From positions 14,550,110-14,614,109 of the forward strand of contig OU744452.1 in the NCBI GenBank assembly GCA_916610825.1: a stretch of DNA of 64,000 nt, in the 5' to 3' direction. The stretch comes from Haliclystus octoradiatus (lineage: Eukaryota > Cnidaria > Staurozoa > Stauromedusae > Haliclystidae). The notes beneath the pieces are model-generated. The model did not search any database. It worked only from the letters and a program-made list of their open reading frames with translations, and was not told where the DNA came from. This document shows positions 41,201 to 49,989 of this stretch, in pieces. Each line of letters begins with the position of its first letter. Positions within the stretch are counted from its first letter, which is position 1. A program made the position numbers and the translations under genes.

Positions 41201-44200
41201 TTTTAGGGATGTTATTGCTTGTATCTTTTGTTCATCTGGAGACACACCAGTGGCACTGAGTTTGTGACCCATGTATATGAGTTCATCCTTGAGAAATGCA
41301 CATTTCTTTTTATTAACAGTGAGGTTCTTTTTTTGTAGACGAAGAAAGACTGCCTCCATGCGGTCAAGAAGTTGATCTGCTGTGGTACCGCCAATAATGA
41401 TATCATCTGAGATATTGCGTACACCGGGAAGACCAGCCAAGGCGTGTTCTATTTCTCTCTGATAGATTTCTGCTGCAGAGGACAACCCAAATATGAGACG
41501 CGAATATCTGTACAATCCACGATGTGTTGCAAATGTAGTGAGATCTCTACTTTCTGGGTTGAGAGCTATCTGATGGTATCCTTTATTGAGATCCAATTTT
41601 GTGAATATGGTGCAACCATTTAATTCGTGTAGCAATTCTTCAAGGGTTGGAATTTGGTATGGTTCCCTTATGATGGCAGCGTTAACAGCACGCATATCCA
41701 CACACATCCGTATCTGAGAAGAGTCCTTTTTTGGAACAATAACAAGTGGACTGACCCATGTAGGCGGTGAAGAGACTGGTTCAATGACATCAAGTTCCAA
41801 TAACTTATCAAGCTCCTTGTCTACTTGCTGCTGCATTAGTATTGGAAGCCTACGGGCTTTTTGGGCAACCGGGATGATAGTTTCGTCAACTTGTATTTGA
41901 TGGTTGACATCTTTTAGTTTGCCAAGCCCTTCAAATCGTTCATGGTATTTATGAAGTATTTGGTTCAAACGCTCAGTTTCAGTAGCTACCAGATGGTTTA
42001 CTTGACAATTGCTAGGGCCAATTCGCAATAGATTAAGTAATGTTGCTGTTTCATAGCCAAGAATTGTGGTTTCATTGTCAGGAATTATGATGAACTTTGC
42101 TGAAGATTGCTGTCCAGCTGCATTAACAGTAATCCATGTGCACCCATCAATAGCTAATGGGGTTTTCGTATTGAACGCATACACCCTCTTCGAATATGGC
42201 AATATAATAGGTTGATGAATGAGCTGTTTTAGAGATTGATGACTGATAACATTGACACTGCTTCCACTGTCAATAAGTACATCCATAGTAGTGCTATTCA
42301 TTATGACAGAGTACAGACTTTTTGTACGTTTCATATCAGTTGTAGTGTCTAATGCCAACACAAAATCATCATCAGTTGATTCCTCGGATGATTCATCTGC
42401 AACAATGTAGCGTACACTTCTGTGATTTGTCTGTTGTTGTTGTTGATCATTTAAAGAATCTGGAGAGTTATCTGCAATTATATATCGTACTTGATTGCTG
42501 CGACTTGGTTGTACTTGCTGATCTGATTGGCACATTTTGCTAAAATGTCCAAGTTTGCCACAGTTATGGCATGTCTTGCCTTTAGTTACTTCGCAATTGT
42601 TCGCTAAATGTGATGGATTACCACATCTGTAACAATGTTGACTTTGAGTGTTACTTGTTGTAGGTGTACGAGCAATGCGGCTCTTTGGAAATTTGCTTTT
42701 CTTTGACTTATAGTTAATTTTGTTCACTTCCTCAGTGTCAGATATGCTGACATGTTGATTGTGAATCTGTTCTTTGCCGGTGTATTGTTCAGCCTGATGA
42801 TCAGTTGACTCCATTATAGTTGCCAGTTCTAAAAGTTTGATCAATGTTAGATCATGCTCTTTTAAGATTCTTTTGCGTAATTTCTTTGACAAGCATTTTT
42901 CGATTACTTGGTCAATAATTTCATCACTAGTATCAGCAAACTCGCATGTTTTTGATAGACTTCTGAGGCGAGTAACATATTGTGATATTGGCTCATTTAT
43001 TTTTTGTGAGCAAGTTCTGAAAATGTGTCGTTCATATCGTTTATTTTTCTTTGGCAGAAAGTATGTATTTAGTGCCAAGCAAGTTTTTGTATATTGGTCT
43101 GCAGCGTCTAGATTTGAAAAGTCAGGATGGCTTTCTCTAGTGGGTTCTGGTAGTGTATCAAATAATTCACGTAAATCTTCACCACCACAGTGTAAAATAA
43201 GAGCTTTCTTTTGATTGGCATCAGTAATGCCTGCAGCCATAAGATATAGGTCAAAACCTTGACACCATTTCTTCCATCGAGTACCTAAGCTAGTAATGTC
43301 CCCATGGGTGTTGAAAAGTGAAGGACAAGCAATGTCAACAGATTTGGCCATTTTATTCTTTTATGTAATTCCAAATAAGAATCGGTAATATTCCTGTAAT
43401 AATGGTAACTTGATAGAATAAATTAACAGAAAGAAATTATATAGAATGTAATCTTTTACTTTACAAATGTAGTAGCAATGTATATAATGTTTTAAACCAT
43501 TGAATTCAACCAATGTATATGTGTAAATAATAAAGCAAAGTAAGAGCAGCAGCAAAGCTCAGTAAAACCCTTTGCACTGTCACTATTATTGACAGAAATG
43601 TTGTATGGGGTACAGTAAATTATTTCCAAGTAGAAAATGAAGTAATATGAGATTATTAACTATCTACTGCGCCAATGTAATATTCAGTAAATAAACAGTT
43701 TCAGTTACAGACTCCATCTTTAATAATCTGATATTCCCATGTGACTTGTTGCACAATGAGGCTATTCCATAATTACAACAGAGAGGCTATGTAATAAAGT
43801 AAACATGAACATCACATGAACTCATGGAATTTTTTCGCAGGAGATATCCTGCATACGTCTATGTCAATATGTTTATATGACAATTTCCACCTCAGCTTCT
43901 TTCGACGTCATTAGCCATGCACCGAGTTACAAGCCCTGATACTAAATGTCAACTCATTGAATCCATTAGGAGAAATCGGACAATAACATGTATAAATGCA
44001 AGCTGGCTTAAACTTATATGTTTCTATGTAAATTGATTGTACATAACATATTTAATAACTAACATAACATACTGCAAATTGACAAATAATATATATCATT
44101 TTTTCTGAATTTTATTTTTATTATCACTCTGTATAGATGTTTGCATTCCGAAAATACTATTTCAAAGACTATTGGAATATCTTGGACTTGTTTATTGTTT

Positions 44201-47200
44201 TTCTGTCATTCGTTGATATTATTCTGGATGTGGCTGTTATTGGTGCAATGGGGGATTTTTCACCTGGTGTCCTAAAAGTTGCCAAAGTCTTCCGTGTCCT
44301 GCGAATGGGTAGGATTCTAAAACTCATCAAGGTAAGCTCTTGAAGATAATTTCTACTAAAACAGAAATAAGTTTTAACAATTAAACAAGTAAAGTTTTAA
44401 TCAAATTAATGAAAAGAAATGTTTACATAGACATTAATTTGCATATAATTTTTTTTTTTTTTTTTTTTTTTCACAATAGTTTCAAACTGAAAATAATCAT
44501 AAAATATATACAGGAAATTTGCATATAAATTGATTGGACCATCACATTTGACTATTCAACTGTGGACTTTACAAGTGGCATATTAGTTGTATTCTACAAA
44601 ATCTCATATTATACACTGTTCATGTAATACAATTTATAGAGGTGGGCCGGTTTACCGATTAACCGGCTAATTGATTATGAATTAGACAACCGGTTATCAA
44701 GAAAACAATCGAAGATTTCAATACTACATGATTTGTTAACCTTTTCAACTTAATACAATACAACAATAAAATACAAGAGGTTTTCAATGTTACAATCTTC
44801 TGCCATGTCTACTGAACTCTTAGACAAAATTTGGTAGAATTTGCATGACAATGAGGCATATCGTCAAAAAGAGGTTTCAAAAAAAGTACACTACAAATTG
44901 GTCTCAAAATGAAAGTTTATTCAATCTCTATAAGTACAGCCTCTTTTCTAGTGGTCAAATTTTTTTTTTCATGTCAAAGTTGTAAAGACTTGGACATTTT
45001 GTGAGTTAGGGTTAACCTAACCTATTCAACTTACTGTACTATACAATACAAGCTGTCTCATTCATTACATGTGGGAGAATAATTATTATCAATCATAGAT
45101 GCCCTATTGTTGCTTAACAAAAATAAGCATTTAATTATAACTGAATTCTGTTCTGTAAATAACCCTTGTTTGTCTAGCGTTTGAAAATATTTATGCGTAC
45201 AATGTACATTATAAATTGTCTATTGTTGTTCTTTTGTTCAGTTGTTTGTGTTCAATTAACCAAAAATTAACCGGTTATCAATAACGGTTAATCGGTGCTT
45301 AAAAATCCATAACCGGCCCACCACTAATACAATATAAAATCACTGTAGCACACATTGTATTTTTCTTTCAGGGTATCATTCCTAAAATAATCGATCTTGT
45401 TAACAATCGTATCAATCGTCAATTGAGTTTTGGTTATGACGTTGGTAAAGGATTTGTAATCGCTGAAGATGAAGTCATTAAAATGATTGAACAGCTAGTC
45501 ATGGACAGGAAAATTGCATTAGATCTTAGAATGAGGACAGAATTAAATCGACTTGCTGTTGTTAAGAGTTTAGGTAAGTATTTTGTTTTGTTGTTTTAAT
45601 AATTGTTTTAGGTTCATGAACAGCTCATCATGAACAGTTCATGCATTGTATAATGCAGTGAAACTTGCATAAAGCAACTTGCTAATAAGATGTAGAGAAA
45701 TTGACCTTTATGCAGATGGCTTTCATATGCAGGGTTGATTCAATAAAAAATGTTACGCTACGGTGACCACTGTAGACAGTTGGCCCCTGTACATAGGTGA
45801 TTGCTATAACAGGTTTGACTATACAGTACCATATTATCAATCTATAATGATTTACATACATTCATCTAATGATTGTTAACATGAAGCTGTAGCCTACCAT
45901 TGTACAGTAGAAAGGCGATTGGATAGTTTGGTTCGCAAATATATCTGCTGCGAAAGGGTCCTTGAGTTTGTTAACATTTGTTTGGAGTTCATGAACAGTT
46001 CATGAACATTTGTCTAGGGTTCATAAACAGTTCATGAACATTTGTTTGGAGTTCATGAACAGTTCATGAACATTTGTCTAGGGTTCATGACCAGTTCATG
46101 GACATTTGTTTGGAGTTCATGAACAGTTCATGAACATTTGTCTAGGGTTCATAAACAGTTCATGAACATTTGTTTGTAATTCATGAACATTTGTTTGAAG
46201 TTCATGACCAGTTCATGGACATTTGTTTGGAGTTCATGAACAGTTCATGAACATTTGTCTAGGGTTCATGACCAGTTAATGGACATTTGTTTGGAGTTCA
46301 TGAACAGTTCATGAACATTTGTCTAGGGTTCATAAACAGTTCATGAACATTTGTCTAGGGTTCATAAACAGTTCATGAACATTTGTTTGTAATTCATGAA
46401 CATTTTTTTGAAGTTCATGAGCAATTCATGAACATTTGTTTAGAACTCATGAACAGTTCATGAGCATTTTTTAGGGTCCATGAAAAGTTCATGAATATTT
46501 GTTTGGGGTTCAAGAACAGTTCATGAACATTTGTTTGGGGTTCAAGAACAGTTTGTGAACTTTTGTTTGGAGTTCATGAACAGTTTGTGACATTTGTTTG
46601 GGGTTCATTAACATTTTTTTGAAGTTCATGAGCAGTTATTGAACATTTGTTTAGAACTCATGAACAGCTCATGAACATTTATTTGGAGTTCATGAGCAAT
46701 TCATGAACATTTGTTTAGAGTTCATGAACAGTTCATGAACATTTGTTTGGAGTTCATGAACAGTTCATGAACATTTGTTTGGAGTTCATGAGCAATTCAT
46801 GAACATTTGTTTAGAGTTCATGAATAGTTCATGAACATTTGTTTGGGGTTCAAGAACGGTTTGCGACATTTATTTGGAATTCATGAACATTTGTTTGAAG
46901 TTCATGACCAGTTCATGGACATTTGTTTGGAGTTCATGAACATTTTTTTTAAGGTCCATGAACAGTTTATGGACATTTTTTTAGGTTTCAAGAACAATTT
47001 GTGCACATTTGTTTGGAGTTCATGAACAGTTCATGAGCAATTTTCTAGGGCTCATGAACAATTCATGAACTGGACATTTGTTGGGGTTTAAGAACAGTTT
47101 ATAAATTCATAAACATTCCTTATGGGGGATATTGCTAATCAATCAGTAATTATCATGAATCGATATAAACACCAATTCTCAAAATTATCAACTGTAAAGC

Positions 47201-49958
47201 TAAATTTGAGAAAGCCGCGTTTGAAATTCAATTATCTAAGTACAGTGAAACCTGTAAATAACAGCCAGCTATAAGAGGTAGATAAATTGACCGCTATAGA
47301 CAGGTGGCTGATATATAGAAGTGACTGTTTTAAATAAAGACAACTTTTCAAATTGAAGGTTGCAAAAATCAAGGGAAACGTTGAAATTGCTAGAGAGGGT
47401 TTCATTACTTAATCTGTTGTATTTAGGACTATTGCAAAGAGAACATCCTGGTATTGCAATCTCAGTTAAAACAAGACAAGCTATCCGTTCTGTTCTTAAC
47501 AACACACGTGATAGCCTATCACAGCTACGTTCCAATGGTGTTCTGGATAAAACCGAAGCTGGAAAGCTAGAAAGCGTGAGTTTATATTGGAAAAATCAAC
47601 CAATAACTATGTATAAGTTATAAGTGTCCATATAATTGGTTGATTTTTTTCTATGGGACTATACTCTTACACAGATTGTAGATTTGCTTGCCATAACGTT
47701 TCACTTTTTCAAATTATAGAGTCTAAGCTTTTGTACTTTAATTACAATATAGCTTCTTGAGGAGAAAATGAAACGTCAAATTAATGCCCCATCATCTATT
47801 CCACCGAAGAAACCAGAAACACTGCTACGTAATTTACCATGGCTCAAAGGAATGGAGAAAGAAGCTGTTAAGCATATCACCGCTCAGGCTGAGATGATGT
47901 CATTTGATTATAGTGATGTCATTATTAAACAAGGAGAACCATGTGATGGCGTGTATTTGATTGTATCTGGAATGGTCAAGGTAACTATGCAAGGCAGATT
48001 ATATGAAGTATGATCAGATATTTTAAAAATTAAGTTTAGTAGCAAGACAATTTATAAGAGTCACCCTTTTTAATGTCCCCACATAAAGCTGATTTATATA
48101 TTCTATTGAGCAAATTCGACTGTACTAGTAATGTAGGCTGTGTCACCCTCACCGGAGACACCCCATTGCATTCTTATATTTACAAAGAATTAAGAAATGC
48201 CAGCTGCCTGTAATGCCTCAGAGACAATGATGGCAAATGCCGATCTCGTATCTCAGGCGTGACGTTACGGATCTGCAGACCATCAAACCACATACTTCAT
48301 TGGTGCTCGCTCTAACTTCTGAAGGCTTAGGGTATAGGCTGTTATCGGGAGTGCGAGAAGGAGGAAAAAGGGAAGAAGAAGACTAGGATTTCAAATTACT
48401 TTTCGAGCAATTGAGACCGTGAATTGAATTCTTTCAAAACCGCTCATTCCACAGAAATGATAATAACATAATGATTTCATAAAATGCAATCGTTAACATT
48501 TGTAAATTTATTTAGGCCTACATGAATTTTCAAAATTTCATTTTATTGGCCTTCAAACCCCCGATATCTTCAGTATTGAACTGTTATTGCATGGACGCAC
48601 ACCTGATATCCATGAAAGATGAATAAAGTGAATATTAAATTATTAACTGCTACAGAAATTTTACTTGTGTAGCTGGCCAGCAAAGATTTTATGATATTAA
48701 TTAATGATATGTTCTGATATGCAATTGCTTGAACATTGTCTACCACCATGTATGTATATATCATCCGATGTCAAATAATTATTCTCTAATTGCTAAGTCA
48801 ATTGTTTCCCTTATCCCAAATATTATACTAGCTAGTTATACCTGTTCTACGTGACTATTTTTACTCGGTCGCTAATGACAGGTAGTTATATGGCTTTATT
48901 CTATTTCAGTTGGTTGGCGTTTCAATCACATCTCCTGCATCTGTTGATATGTTGGGAATGAAAAACACGAATTCTGATTTGAACATTTCGACTGATTATC
49001 TTTGTGCTGGTAATGTCATTGGTGAAATGGGTCTGTTGACAAACTCAGTGCGTAACGCATCTGTTTCATGCGAAACCGCTGTCCAGGTTAGTAATCGTAT
49101 ATAGTAATCGATTAATGGTAGAAACTAAGTTAATTATAGAAACATTTAAAAAATTGAATGAGAAGACTGCAGCTTATTTGAGAAATCCGTAATTCTAGAC
49201 AATGCATTTCTCGTCGTGTACATACTTATCTTTTGTCGCTGGTTTACTTAGAAATAGGAGCTCTGTTTCTCCGTACAGACACATGAGTCACGTGACGTTC
49301 ACCTCTTTTAATAGATTAATAGTCACCCTGTATAAAGTGTCGACAACAACAACAACCCTGTATACAAAGGCCACCTGTATATAGCGGTCAATTTATCTGT
49401 ATGCTATATGTGGCCGATATTACATGCTTCATTGTATCAACACATTACTACGTTTTTATTCTTTATGTTAGCCTGTTGTAATCATCCTTGGCTTTGATAT
49501 CTCTCCCTGTAGGCTTATTTTATTCCTGCTGAGAAACTTCTTGAATCAATGTCACGTTATCCTGGTCTAACTGAACGACTATGGCGCGTTTGCAGTATCC
49601 GTATTTCTGTGCCATTGCTTATGGAACAAGCAGCATACAAAGTAAGATTTATATAACATTTATATGTGTCAATTAACACATTTGAACTGTTGGATGTATT
49701 GGAGAAGGAAATGGCTTTCAAATTTGGCTGATGAATCATTTCCAGAATTCAATTTAGACGGTGAAATTTCGTAACAGCTGAAAATGAAAACCTGAATTGA
49801 GAAATAAATAGGAAAAATGACCGCCCAAGTCGTGGAATGTTTTGTACCGTAGTTTCAAAGTTTCTGAAGAATGTCGTAAAATAAATTCCCAAAGATATGT
49901 TTTAATTTATATTTTATGATCACATAAGGTTCTCGCATTTGTTGATTTTTTACTCATT

Positions 49959-49989
<31 letters not shown>

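Larger units (their letters stand above)
38901..43816 (-). mobile_element. Ty3/Gypsy LTR retrotransposon, complete
   Basis: Short 141-bp LTRs (38901-39041, 43676-43816), TG...CA and identical by eye. The target duplication is TGAAC (38896-38900, 43817-43821). On the minus strand a primer-site candidate, TGGCGCAGTAGATAG, follows the 5' LTR after one base; I did not assign the tRNA. A purine tract AAGGAGAGA (39050-39042) precedes the 3' LTR. It lies antisense in SLC9C1 intron 12. Confidence 0.95.

Noticed and set aside
39122-43351. Reverse transcriptase inactivated by SDD for VDD
   Set aside because: An ISDD box with both Asp residues present is common in invertebrate Gypsy lineages; the rest of the frame is intact.
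45965-47115. CRISPR-like regular array
   Set aside because: The spacers are themselves repeated, units are palindromic minisatellite DNA, and the window is eukaryotic with no cas genes.
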